Positions 1 through 8,169 of a DNA stretch of 64,000 nt are shown piece after piece. The DNA lies in the NCBI RefSeq assembly GCF_001889545.1, contig NZ_CP018194.1, forward strand, positions 558,001 to 622,000, read 5' to 3'. Below the pieces are notes generated by a model. It had not been told where the DNA came from. It saw only the letters and a list, made by a program, of their open reading frames with translations, and did no database searches. A program made the position numbers and the translations under genes. Origin of the DNA: Granulibacter bethesdensis. GTDB taxonomy: Bacteria; Pseudomonadota; Alphaproteobacteria; Acetobacterales; Acetobacteraceae. Numbering within the stretch: the first letter of the stretch is position 1; every line of letters begins with the position of its first letter.

Positions 1-2
1 CG

Positions 3-602
3 ATCCTGATGCCTTATGAAGCGTTCCGGCATGCGGCCCTGGAATTGCGACACGATATGGATCTGCTGGCGGCCCGTTTTTGCGTCAGTTTCGAGCAAGC
101 CTGTCAGCGTCTGGCCTCCTTACAGCGGCCGGAAGCGCGTGGGGTGCCGTTCTTTTTCCTGCGGACGGATGCGGCGGGGAATGTATCCAAGCGTTTTTCC
201 GCGGCCGGCTTTCCATTCGCGCGTTTCGGTGGTTCCTGCCCGCGCTGGGTCGTGCATGAGGCTTTCACTTCCCCCGGCGCCATCCGGGTGCAGGTGGCGC
301 GGCTGCCGGATGGCGCGACTTTTCTGTGTTTCGCGCGCTGCGTGCGTGGTGTGGCAGAGCGATGGGGCGATCCGCCGCCGCTGCATGTGGTGGCGATGGG
401 CTGCGACATCGTCCATGCGCCGGACATTATCTATGGCGATGGCATCGACATCGAACGGGCAGCCGTGGGAATCGGGCTGTCCTGCCGCCTCTGTGACCGA
501 CAGGACTGCCGCAGTCGCGCCTTTCCGCCGCTGGAACACCGCATTGCGATTGACCCGAACACAACGGCGGAAAGCCCGTATCGCTTTCAGGAGCAGCATT
601 AG
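3..602 (+). CDS. XRE/IrrE-type regulator of the short-chain fatty acyl family, 3' part
   Basis: The reading frame is already open at the left edge (codons before the first Met read I-L-M-P-Y-E), so this is the C-terminal part of a longer protein. LMPYEAF followed by alternating alpha/beta sequence is typical of the IrrE/ImmA peptidase-like domain. The tail with SCRLCDRQDC and RAFPPLEHR matches the DUF2083 end of XRE-family regulators (COG3800, ScfR/RamB-like), which in relatives control the glyoxylate shunt or short-chain acyl-CoA metabolism. The helix-turn-helix that would sit at the N-terminus lies outside the window. Family assignment is from recognised motifs; the regulated genes are unknown. 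Confidence 0.8.
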   Translation: MLMPYEAFRHAALELRHDMDLLAARFCVSFEQACQRLASLQRPEARGVPFFFLRTDAAGNVSKRFSAAGFPFARFGGSCPRWVVHEAFTSPGAIRVQVARLPDGATFLCFARCVRGVAERWGDPPPLHVVAMGCDIVHAPDIIYGDGIDIERAAVGIGLSCRLCDRQDCRSRAFPPLEHRIAIDPNTTAESPYRFQEQH

Positions 603-742
603 GATTGAATGCCGATTCTCTTTCAGGTCGGTGCGACTGCGTATTTTTAAGCTCACGTCACAGGCTGATATCGTCCTGTAAGGCTCTGACAAAAAATATT
701 TTTAGTTCTTTCGATCACGAATCGTTGATAGTGGGTCTTTTA

Positions 743-768
743 CTGTGCCCAAAAGGGCACAGTTTTTT
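743..768 (+). terminator. Rho-independent terminator
   Basis: An 8-bp perfect stem (CTGTGCCC / GGGCACAG) with an AAAA loop is followed directly by six T residues. It ends plus-strand transcription coming from the regulator gene and insulates the small gene at 822. Confidence 0.88.
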
Positions 769-821
769 GGACAGGGTGTTGCTAAAAACCGTTCATTCTT
801 CCTCATACCCACGGTGCGCCC

Positions 822-1196
822 ATGACAACATTGCAGTCCGGTGCGACTATCATTCCCTTCCCTTTTCGGCCGGGCGTCGTAAAGCGTCTCGTGGCACGTT
901 CCGGGTTCGGCGAGGCTTATGAAAGCGATTTTGCCGCCCGCTGGGGATTTGCCCGTGTCACTGTGGTCGATGGGGAGGCAGATACCGATCCCTATATCTC
1001 CCTCTATCGGGAGGGGGAAAGCTGGTCTGCCTGGGGCATAGCCTATGTGGATCAGAAATATATGCCCTGGCATGGCGCAACCGGGCGCGATCTGGGAGAA
1101 TTCAATACGCTTGAGGATGCTATGTCTGCTGTCACGATGCATGCCACCGTGCCGTTGCCAGCCGATGCGGGCCGGATGGCAGTCCTCAGCAAATAA
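822..1196 (+). CDS. Conserved hypothetical protein, 124 aa
   Basis: I do not recognise this family. It is a soluble, acidic 124-residue protein with no signal peptide or membrane segment. Visible landmarks are IIPFPFRPGVVKRL near the N-terminus and a Trp/Tyr-rich centre (YREGESWSAWGIAYVD, MPWHG). It stands alone after the terminator at 743-768 and converges on the Rieske gene, whose stop lies 3 bases away. The ribosome binding site before the ATG is weak. Codon use and frame length look like a real gene; function is unknown. Confidence 0.65.
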   Translation: MTTLQSGATIIPFPFRPGVVKRLVARSGFGEAYESDFAARWGFARVTVVDGEADTDPYISLYREGESWSAWGIAYVDQKYMPWHGATGRDLGEFNTLEDAMSAVTMHATVPLPADAGRMAVLSK

Positions 1197-1199
1197 GGC

Positions 1200-2252
1200 T
1201 CAGAAGGACAGAAGCCTGCCGCGTCTGGCGAGCAGATCCTGAAGCGCACGAATGACCGGGAACGGCTCCTGATTCATATTTCCCCCCAGCGCATCATGGG
1301 CTGCCTGTTCCTGTTCGACGATCCAGCGATCCTCGCTGAAGATGCGCTCGGTGAACCAGCCCAGTAGGGGCCAGGCCGCGTGCAGCAGAAAGGCTGCACG
1401 CGGCTTCCTGACCGATAACAGGCCAAAAGTCCGAATGCGTTTCTGGTCCTTGTCCAACGGTACATAGACGATCCACAACTGCATCACCCGGTCCGATTTC
1501 AGGTCGATCGTCAGGCGTTGATAAGGATAATCGGTGCGGATCGTCATGAGGCTGTCATTCGGTTCGGCCTTGCCTTCCCGCGTGCCGAAAATCAGTCTCT
1601 CACCCAGTGGTTGCCGCCCCGCCGTTCGGGCGAAGCTGTATCGCACTTCCAGCCAGTCTTCGCCGGTATCATGGCCCAGATAGCGTGGCCTGATCTGTCC
1701 CATCTGTTTCCGGTGCAGAAACTGATGGTTCATATCCATCAGGTTTTCATGCATGAAGCTGTAATGGCAGGCGACCTCCCGCCCGAAACGGCGCGTCCGA
1801 TAGGCTGGGTCGCTTATGGATGGCAGTGCGGGCAGCGGGGTCGTTTCGGCGTGGGCCGGATCGCCCGGAAAGATGAAAACCAGCCCGTCTTTCTCCTGAC
1901 AGGGATAGGCGCGGACCCCGTTGGGCAGTTTATCCTTGCCCAGATAGGGTACGTCGATACACCCACCTGACGCATCATAGGTCCAGCCGTGATAGCAGCA
2001 GCGCAGACAATCACCTTCTACAACACCGGCATGCAGCGGCACCTGGCGATGGGCGCAGCGATCTTCCAGCGCGTAGACGCGGCCTGATTCCCCACGCACC
2101 AGAACGATGGGGTCTCCGGCGAAATGGCGGCCTGTCGCCTTGCCTTTTCTGATTTCTCCAGACCAGGCGAGAGGATACCAGTAATCGGGGTCAATGCCAG
2201 TGCGGCGCAGATCAAACAGGTCCGGTCGGGATCGCTCAAAAGAATCGGGCAA
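1200..2252 (-). CDS. Rieske [2Fe-2S] ring-hydroxylating oxygenase, alpha-subunit type
   Basis: Iron-sulfur oxygenase of about 350 aa, in the size range of vanillate-demethylase-like monooxygenases. The Rieske site is visible as C66-x-H68 and C85-x2-H88 (DRCAH and CCYHGW, numbered from the start used here). A mononuclear iron site of the D-x2-H-x3-H type lies in HENLMDMNHQFLH. I chose a TTG start (2252-2250) because AAAGGAG lies 9 bases upstream; an in-frame ATG further up would overlap the OPT gene. The OPT stop is 4 bases before this start, so the two are probably translated together at the end of the egt run. No reductase gene is adjacent. Substrate unknown; a thiohistidine or imported compound is a guess from context. 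Confidence 0.85.
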   Translation of the reverse strand: MPDSFERSRPDLFDLRRTGIDPDYWYPLAWSGEIRKGKATGRHFAGDPIVLVRGESGRVYALEDRCAHRQVPLHAGVVEGDCLRCCYHGWTYDASGGCIDVPYLGKDKLPNGVRAYPCQEKDGLVFIFPGDPAHAETTPLPALPSISDPAYRTRRFGREVACHYSFMHENLMDMNHQFLHRKQMGQIRPRYLGHDTGEDWLEVRYSFARTAGRQPLGERLIFGTREGKAEPNDSLMTIRTDYPYQRLTIDLKSDRVMQLWIVYVPLDKDQKRIRTFGLLSVRKPRAAFLLHAAWPLLGWFTERIFSEDRWIVEQEQAAHDALGGNMNQEPFPVIRALQDLLARRGRLLSF

Positions 2253-2256
2253 GAGG

Positions 2257-3999
2257 TCAGGCTCCTTTGATGGAAGCAACGCGCACGGAGCCGGAATGGT
2301 TGATCTCGCCCGCATGTTGCTGGCCATGTGGGGCCGACATCTGGACAATCGAACTGGTGAAAGAGAGCAGAGCGTCTCCGGCAATCAGCCCGCCTGCAAG
2401 GACTTCCAGCCCGGCAGCATTTTTTTCCGCCCGCCAGGTCACTGCCAGCCTGATGATCAGCCCGGCGAGCACGGCCCATCCGGCGGCGCTGTTGCTGATC
2501 AGCAAACCCGTGGCGAACATGATGCCAAGCTGACGGTGTGGTCCGCCACCGGTCTGAAGGACGGCGCCGATCAGCAGCCAGGGCCAGATACGTCCGATCA
2601 GGCCGGGGGCAAGGCCGGATTGGATCAGCCCTGCGAAGACATGATCGACCGGCGGGAGTAAGCCGGCTTTCAGATAGTCTCCTCCATGCAGGGCTACCAG
2701 TATGATGGCGACTCCAAAGGCTGTCATGGCGGCCAGAAACTGTTGCCAGCGACCATCCCGCTCGAAGGCGGGATCAGTCCCTTCACCACGCAGCAGAAAA
2801 CCGGCCCGCAGGTCGCAGCCCATATCTCCGAAAGCGGGGCCTGTCGCAGCGGAAAAACCGACCAGCAGAGCCAGTGCTATCGGCGGAAAGCCGATGATCA
2901 TCCCCACCAGCAGGGTCACAACGGCCGCAGCGAAAGCGGGAAACCAGCCGGAATGCATCGCGGCCAGTCCGACAATCAGTTCATGCATGTAAGCGGCAAA
3001 CGCGGCGAAGACTACGAAGCCCAGTATCATGGCAGGCGGCATATGCGTATACAGCCCGCCCAGCAGCGCCAGCAGCAGGGCAATGCCCAGATAGCCAGCC
3101 ATGCCCAGCCCAAGCATGCGCCGCAGAGAAGGGGTGCCGGTCCCGGTGTCTGGTGAATGCGGTTGCCTGCCATTGCGGATCAACAGTGCGACGACCTGTA
3201 CCAGCGCCGCGAGTCCGGCGCCGAGCATGGCGGCATGGGGTGCGCTGGCGGCAGCCAGATCACGGCCCGGCAGCAAGGCATGCAGGGGTGGAAGCGCAAA
3301 GACGGTATGCTGATAGCCGCGTGTCAGTAATCCGATGGCAAAGAAAAGCAGCGCCCATGGATTGCCGATAAAAGCGACGCCCATGGCAGACATTGGCAGG
3401 CCCAGCCATGATCCGGTGGCCCCGGCGGTTATTCCGGCTCCGAGGGTGACAGCCTTGCGACCGCCTTCATCACCGGCCCTGATGGCTTCTGCGGCGGCGA
3501 CACCGGGCGGCCACGGTGCTTCTGCCGGAAAAATGGCTGTTCCGAAGGTGCTGTACATCAGCCACGCATCCAGCAACATGGCAAGAGACGCCCCTGCCAG
3601 CATTGGCCAGACAAGGTCCGGCATGCCCAGCGCCCATGGAATTCCGATGGGTAACAGAAGCGCATTGGCCGCGCCGAAGGTGGAGGCGGAAATCGCGCTC
3701 TGCACCAGATTCTGGCGATGGATGGAGCGGAAACCACGCAGGGGCTGCCACGGGATACGCCCCAGAATCATGGCGGTCACGGCACCGATAATGGCGGTGT
3801 TGGGGGTGACGCCCAGCCTCACCAGAATCTGCATGCCGACAATGCCACCCAGAACCGACAGGCTCAGGATGACCAGCAGCGTCGGCAGTTCACTGACACG
3901 CGGGTGGACTTCCCCAGGTGGATGAGAAACCGTCCGGGTATGCTCTGCGTGGATAGCCGCCTCCTCAAGGTCGCAGCCTGGCCACTCCGGGTTCTGCAT
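2257..3999 (-). CDS. OPT/YSL-family oligopeptide-type transporter
   Basis: Polytopic inner-membrane protein of about 580 aa with roughly 14-16 hydrophobic segments, beginning after a 50-residue hydrophilic N-terminus. Family hallmarks are the early GVTPNTAIIGAV loop and glycine-rich helices with FPPIALALLVGFSAATGPAFGDMG near the middle. OPT proteins use proton symport to move peptides, glutathione or metal chelates. The start is uncertain: ATG at 3999 or GTG at 4017, neither with a good ribosome site. It sits between the egt genes and the Rieske gene on the same strand, so import or export of an ergothioneine-related or metal-binding compound is a plausible inference, not something the sequence shows. 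Confidence 0.82.
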   Translation of the reverse strand: MQNPEWPGCDLEEAAIHAEHTRTVSHPPGEVHPRVSELPTLLVILSLSVLGGIVGMQILVRLGVTPNTAIIGAVTAMILGRIPWQPLRGFRSIHRQNLVQSAISASTFGAANALLLPIGIPWALGMPDLVWPMLAGASLAMLLDAWLMYSTFGTAIFPAEAPWPPGVAAAEAIRAGDEGGRKAVTLGAGITAGATGSWLGLPMSAMGVAFIGNPWALLFFAIGLLTRGYQHTVFALPPLHALLPGRDLAAASAPHAAMLGAGLAALVQVVALLIRNGRQPHSPDTGTGTPSLRRMLGLGMAGYLGIALLLALLGGLYTHMPPAMILGFVVFAAFAAYMHELIVGLAAMHSGWFPAFAAAVVTLLVGMIIGFPPIALALLVGFSAATGPAFGDMGCDLRAGFLLRGEGTDPAFERDGRWQQFLAAMTAFGVAIILVALHGGDYLKAGLLPPVDHVFAGLIQSGLAPGLIGRIWPWLLIGAVLQTGGGPHRQLGIMFATGLLISNSAAGWAVLAGLIIRLAVTWRAEKNAAGLEVLAGGLIAGDALLSFTSSIVQMSAPHGQQHAGEINHSGSVRVASIKGA

Positions 4000-4069
4000 C
4001 GGATCAGGAGGAGGCACGGTCAGGGATCAGGAAAATTCTGCCGGAAACCGGGCTATACCGGGGGCTTCA

Positions 4070-4192
4070 TTATCCGGCACAGAGCAGCATGACCACAGCC
4101 AGCATCAGTCCCGTCAGCCCCGCCCAGTAAAGAGTGGCCTTCTGGTTGCTGATGGCAATGCTGCATGCGGCAGTCCGGGAGCGACGCTGCAT
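4070..4192 (-). CDS. Small single-span membrane peptide, 40 aa
   Basis: A 40-codon frame starts one base beyond the egtD stop, with AGGAAGGA 8 bases before its ATG. It has a basic N-terminus (MQRRSR), a short polar stretch, and one hydrophobic span of about 18 residues (YWAGLTGLMLAVVMLLCAG) ending at the stop codon. The OPT gene begins about 50-70 bases further on. Position, ribosome site and clear membrane span support a real gene; it could be an accessory subunit of the OPT transporter. I know of no named family. Confidence 0.55.
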   Translation of the reverse strand: MQRRSRTAACSIAISNQKATLYWAGLTGLMLAVVMLLCAG

Positions 4193-4193
4193 A

Positions 4194-5177
4194 TCAGTGG
4201 TCCTTCCTCAGGAGGTGGATCGAAAACAGGTGATCAGAGTCGGTCCAGGTGGCGGAAGCGTGCCACCCTGCCTGCCCTGCCAGAGTATGAAACCCTTTTA
4301 CCGTATGTTTGTAGCTATTTTCTGTGTGAATGGTTTCACCCTGATGGAAATGAATGATTCTGGAGCCAATCCGGGCCTGCTGGGGGCGGCGGCTGACCAG
4401 ATGCATCTCGATCCGGCTTTCATGATCATTCCATACGGCGCGATGGGCAAATCCGTCCGGATCGAGATCGGAGCCGGTCGCGTCATTGATATGGTTGAGA
4501 ATATTGAGATTGAACGCGGCGGTCACGCCGGCCCGGTCATTATAGGCCGGCAGCAGGATGGAAGGATCCTTGCGGAGATCGGCCCCTACCAGAAAACACG
4601 CATCCGGTCCGGTCAGAAGATGGACATCCCGCATAAAGGCAACAGCCTGCGCCGGTGAGAGATTGCCGATGGTGGAGCCAGGAAAAAACGCCAGTTGCGG
4701 CCTGTTGGCGATGGAAGCGGGCAGCGATTCGAGGGTTGTAAAATCCGCCGCCACCGGCTGCACGGTCAGAGCGGGATGGGAGACGGACAGCCTGTACGCC
4801 AGAGCGGACAAAGCCTCTGCCGCGACATCAATGGCAACATAGGTATGAACAGGCTTTCCCGCCTCAAGCAGCGTTTCCAGCAGCAGGACGGCCTTGTCTT
4901 CCGAACTGGCGCCGAATTCGATCAGGGCAGGACAGTCCGGGAGATGGGATGCCAGATCGGCCCCTATACCCCTCAGTAAATGGCGTTCGGTACGGGTCAG
5001 ATAATATTCCGGCAGTGTGGTGATCGCCTCAAACAGGCGACAGCCTTCCGCATCATAGAACAGCTTTGCAGGAAGGGTTTTTCTGATGCGGGACAGCCCA
5101 TCCAGAACCTCCTGCATAATCTGCGGGACTGGTTGGATGGGGGAAGGGTGAACCAAATTATGGCTGACACGCGGCAT
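4194..5177 (-). CDS. egtD: L-histidine N-alpha-methyltransferase EgtD
   Basis: Makes hercynine (N,N,N-trimethylhistidine) from histidine and three S-adenosylmethionine, the first step of ergothioneine synthesis. At 327 aa it has the usual EgtD length. Diagnostic parts are AKLFYDAEGCRLFEAIT and LPEYYLTRTE near the N-terminus, LIEFGASSEDKA (SAM motif) and FFPGSTIGNL. Start chosen at MPRVSHN because AGGAA lies 9 bases upstream and a longer frame would run into egtB. It follows egtB by 20 bases on the same strand. The next gene, the small membrane peptide, starts one base after its stop. Confidence 0.95.
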   Translation of the reverse strand: MPRVSHNLVHPSPIQPVPQIMQEVLDGLSRIRKTLPAKLFYDAEGCRLFEAITTLPEYYLTRTERHLLRGIGADLASHLPDCPALIEFGASSEDKAVLLLETLLEAGKPVHTYVAIDVAAEALSALAYRLSVSHPALTVQPVAADFTTLESLPASIANRPQLAFFPGSTIGNLSPAQAVAFMRDVHLLTGPDACFLVGADLRKDPSILLPAYNDRAGVTAAFNLNILNHINDATGSDLDPDGFAHRAVWNDHESRIEMHLVSRRPQQARIGSRIIHFHQGETIHTENSYKHTVKGFHTLAGQAGWHASATWTDSDHLFSIHLLRKDH

Positions 5178-5197
5178 GCGTTCCGGTTCCTGATTGT

Positions 5198-6433
5198 TCA
5201 AGGAAATGAAGGGGAAGGGGTCAGAGGCGGAACCGCCTGTTCGATATCGCGGGCCAGTCTCAGACCGCTGAACTGCCATCGCCTGTCAGGATGGAAGAAA
5301 TTCCGGTAGGTGTTTCTTGCGTGTGGCGCGGGCGTGGCGATGGAACTGCCACGCAGTACCATCTGGTTGATCATGAATTTGCCGTTGTATTCGCCGATCG
5401 CGCCTGTCGGTGGCTGAAAACGGGGGTAGGGACGATAGGCGCTGGCAGTCCATTGCCATACCCGACCATGCATATTGTTCAGCCGCTGGTCGGAAGCGGC
5501 AATCTCCCATTCCTGCTCGGTCGGCAGCCTTGCACTGGCCCAGCGTGCGTAGGCATCAGCCTCATACCAGCTGATATGACGGACCGGGGCCGCATTCTCC
5601 AGCGGCAGCAATCCGCCCGGACCCATCTGCATCCACCGTCCGTTCTGCTCGACCCAGTAAAGCGGAGCCTGCCAGTCTCGGGCGATTTCATAGCCTTCCA
5701 TCATCCAGAAGGCGCTGTTCCGGTATCCGCCAGCGGCGATAAAGGCTTTCCAGTCTCTGTTGGTGACCAGATCGGTGGCCAGTTGATAAGGCTGGACAAA
5801 CACGTCATGGGCCGGCGTTTCGTTGTCGAAGGAAAATCCAGGCTGGCTATGACCGATGCGCCTCAATCCGCCGCCAAGCGTGATGAAGCCGTCTGTGCTG
5901 TGGCCCGGCTTTGGTGGTGGCGCTGGTGCATCCTCCCAGTCTGGCAGCATGGCCGGGTAAAGGGGATTCTGCGCAAAGGCATGCAGCATATCCGTGACCA
6001 TCAACTCCTGATGCTGCTGCTCATGCTGCAGGCCCAACTCCACCAGGTCGGCCAGTTCCCTCGGGAGTTCCTTCTGTCCCAGCAGGCGTAGCATCGCCAT
6101 ATCGATGACATGGCGGTATTCACGGACGGTGATGCAGGATGGTCGGCTCAGCAGACCGCGCTGTGGACGGGGATGGCGTGCCCCCACGGCCTCGTAATAG
6201 GAATTGAACAGCAGATTGAAGGCGGGAAAACGATCCTCGTACTCAGGATCGTAAGGCTTCAGGATGAAGGTCTCGAAAAACCAGCTGGTATGCGCACGGT
6301 GCCATTTGACCGGGCTGGCATCCGGCATGGACTGGATACACTGATCCTCATCATCCAGATGGCTGCTCAGCCGCTCGGTTTCTGACCGGACCTGCCGAAA
6401 GCGGCGTGTCAGAGGAGGCTCAGGGCCAGACAT
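5198..6433 (-). CDS. egtB: Ergothioneine biosynthesis sulfoxide synthase EgtB
   Basis: Iron-dependent enzyme that joins hercynine to a thiol donor (gamma-glutamylcysteine or cysteine) with oxygen. The 411-aa chain has an N-terminal DinB-like domain (WHRAHTSWFFETF; iron-binding HEQQHQE about residue 135) and a C-terminal formylglycine-generating-enzyme-like domain (GGGLRRIG, FSFDNETPAHDV, RLPTEQEWEIA, LRGSSIATPAPHARNTYRNFF). GGAGG lies 4 bases before the ATG. It is the first gene of the minus-strand run, divergent from the acyl-carrier-protein gene. No egtA, egtC or egtE homologue is in the window, so which thiol donor is used cannot be told here. Confidence 0.95.
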   Translation of the reverse strand: MSGPEPPLTRRFRQVRSETERLSSHLDDEDQCIQSMPDASPVKWHRAHTSWFFETFILKPYDPEYEDRFPAFNLLFNSYYEAVGARHPRPQRGLLSRPSCITVREYRHVIDMAMLRLLGQKELPRELADLVELGLQHEQQHQELMVTDMLHAFAQNPLYPAMLPDWEDAPAPPPKPGHSTDGFITLGGGLRRIGHSQPGFSFDNETPAHDVFVQPYQLATDLVTNRDWKAFIAAGGYRNSAFWMMEGYEIARDWQAPLYWVEQNGRWMQMGPGGLLPLENAAPVRHISWYEADAYARWASARLPTEQEWEIAASDQRLNNMHGRVWQWTASAYRPYPRFQPPTGAIGEYNGKFMINQMVLRGSSIATPAPHARNTYRNFFHPDRRWQFSGLRLARDIEQAVPPLTPSPSFP

Positions 6434-6579
6434 GCATCCTCCATCTTTCTTGTTCCGGGGTGGATGCCAAACTCCTGGTTACCAATGAAGTTCCGGCTTC
6501 TGATGTGATGTGAAGCCGCTATCCGGTCAGGGGTAGCCATGCTATCCGAAGGTATCGTTTTAAAGATGAATGGCTCTAC

Positions 6580-6876
6580 ATGACTGATCACACTCAAGCT
6601 GCGCCTGGTACAGAGCATGGGCAAAGCCCGTTCGAGCAGGAAATGGCGTCCCTTATCGTCGAAACCCTTCATCTGGAAACCAGCCCGCAGGATATCGAGC
6701 CGGAGGCCCGGCTGTTCGGAGAAGGGCTGGGTCTCGACAGTATCGATGCGCTGGAGTTGTCACTCGCCATCAGCCGCGCCTACGGCGTCAATCTGAAATC
6801 CGATGATGCAGAAAATCCGGCTATTTTTGCCTCCCTGCGGGCGCTGGCGGCTCACGTTTCAGCCCATCGCACCTGA
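6580..6876 (+). CDS. Acyl carrier protein-like protein
   Basis: 98-aa phosphopantetheine-binding protein. The attachment serine is Ser54 in GLGLDSIDALEL, the standard 4'-phosphopantetheine motif, in a four-helix acidic fold. It is longer at the N-terminus (about 18 Gln/Ser-rich residues) than housekeeping AcpP. The lipoprotein gene starts 3 bases after its stop, implying coupled translation. No ketosynthase or ligase is next to it, so it is a specialised carrier of unknown cargo rather than the fatty-acid AcpP. Confidence 0.85.
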   Translation: MTDHTQAAPGTEHGQSPFEQEMASLIVETLHLETSPQDIEPEARLFGEGLGLDSIDALELSLAISRAYGVNLKSDDAENPAIFASLRALAAHVSAHRT

Positions 6877-6879
6877 TTT

Positions 6880-8163
6880 ATGACGTGGCGGGATGTGCGA
6901 TGGCGGGCGGCCCTGCTCCTGCTGATCGCGATTCTGGGGGGATGTGCCGCGGAGGATTTCTCCCGCCTGCATCCCCATACAGAGGTGGAGGAACAGGCCT
7001 ATACACGCCTGTTCCCATATTACGTGGATATCTGCGCGACCTCCCAGATTCTGAAAAAGCCGGGATTTGGTGCGGCTGATCGCGGTGGTGTGGGCGGCCA
7101 TATGGGCTTCTTTCTCCGTGGCGCCTGCGCGGATCGTGATGCGCATTACCCGGTGCTGCATCTCTGCCGTCCCGGGGAGGAAGATGGCGTTGGCATCGGC
7201 ATGGATGCCCATTACAGCTCTGCCAAATGGTCTGCGGCACGGGGGCGCAGCTTTTTCTTCCATGGCGGGATGAGGCCGGACGAAACGCTGACACCGGCGC
7301 GATATACGCAGATCCTGCAACAGGCGCGGCAGGATGGAGTGCTGGACGGTATTTCCTTTCACGATGACCGGTTCGATGAAAAACCTGCCACTGTTTCAGC
7401 GGAGGATTGGAAATATCAACTGACGGCTGGAACCGATTTCGCGCTTGGCATGGGGCGCGGCAGCTACTGCGCGCGCGTGCCGGTCTCGCAGGAGGATATG
7501 CTGCGGATCATCGATTTCATGAATGAACAGAACGCGCCATACCGCTCCGGCAAGGAGGTGTTCCAGTGGAGCGTTTTTACGGATAATTGCAGTCATCTGG
7601 CGCATAATACGCTCAGTGCAGCGCAGTACTGGCCGGAATGGCCGATTGATAAACCTTTGCTGCTGGCGATCTTCGACTTCCCGGTTCCGAAGAATGAGTA
7701 TGTGAACGTCATGATGCGGTCGCAGTCTCTGCCGCTTGATGACGTGGCGGCCCTGTATCGTGATGATGATGTCCGGACCATGCTTTTAAGTGAAAATCGC
7801 CTGCCTCCCGGTCCGGGCGTGCTGTCGGTGTTCGAGCCTCCGCAGGCCCGGAATCAGGTCTACGATGTCGATGAATTGATGCTGCTGTTTTATGATGAGG
7901 CCATTATCGGGCGGTACCGCCACCGTTTTCAGGATATTCAGTCCGAGCCCCGTTTTTACGATCTGCACGCCAATATTCGCTGGTGGCATGATCGATATGC
8001 ACAGTTGATTGCATCCCGCCACCCGGCAGAGTGGTGGTTGCAGCGTCTGACCTTGACTCCGACCGGGCGGGCCGATTTCAGGACTTTTTATGATCGCTAC
8101 TACGCGTATCTCGATCGCCAGCTCGATTGGGCCACGCAGGCGCTGCATCAGCTGGAGAATTAA
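6880..8163 (+). CDS. Lipoprotein with possible Lnb/DUF4105-like domain
   Basis: 427-aa predicted outer-envelope lipoprotein. Residues 8-21 are a hydrophobic signal ending in the lipobox LGGC (Cys22). A segment FTDNCSHLAHNTL resembles the NC...H signature of DUF4105 (Lnb N-terminal domain), a papain-like fold implicated in lipoprotein N-acylation, but this match is by eye and weak. The rest is rich in aromatic residues and Asp/Arg, with no transmembrane span. It is coupled to the acyl-carrier protein upstream, which makes an acyl-handling role possible. Without a search I would call it hypothetical. Confidence 0.65.
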   Translation: MTWRDVRWRAALLLLIAILGGCAAEDFSRLHPHTEVEEQAYTRLFPYYVDICATSQILKKPGFGAADRGGVGGHMGFFLRGACADRDAHYPVLHLCRPGEEDGVGIGMDAHYSSAKWSAARGRSFFFHGGMRPDETLTPARYTQILQQARQDGVLDGISFHDDRFDEKPATVSAEDWKYQLTAGTDFALGMGRGSYCARVPVSQEDMLRIIDFMNEQNAPYRSGKEVFQWSVFTDNCSHLAHNTLSAAQYWPEWPIDKPLLLAIFDFPVPKNEYVNVMMRSQSLPLDDVAALYRDDDVRTMLLSENRLPPGPGVLSVFEPPQARNQVYDVDELMLLFYDEAIIGRYRHRFQDIQSEPRFYDLHANIRWWHDRYAQLIASRHPAEWWLQRLTLTPTGRADFRTFYDRYYAYLDRQLDWATQALHQLEN

Positions 8164-8169
8164 GTCTGA

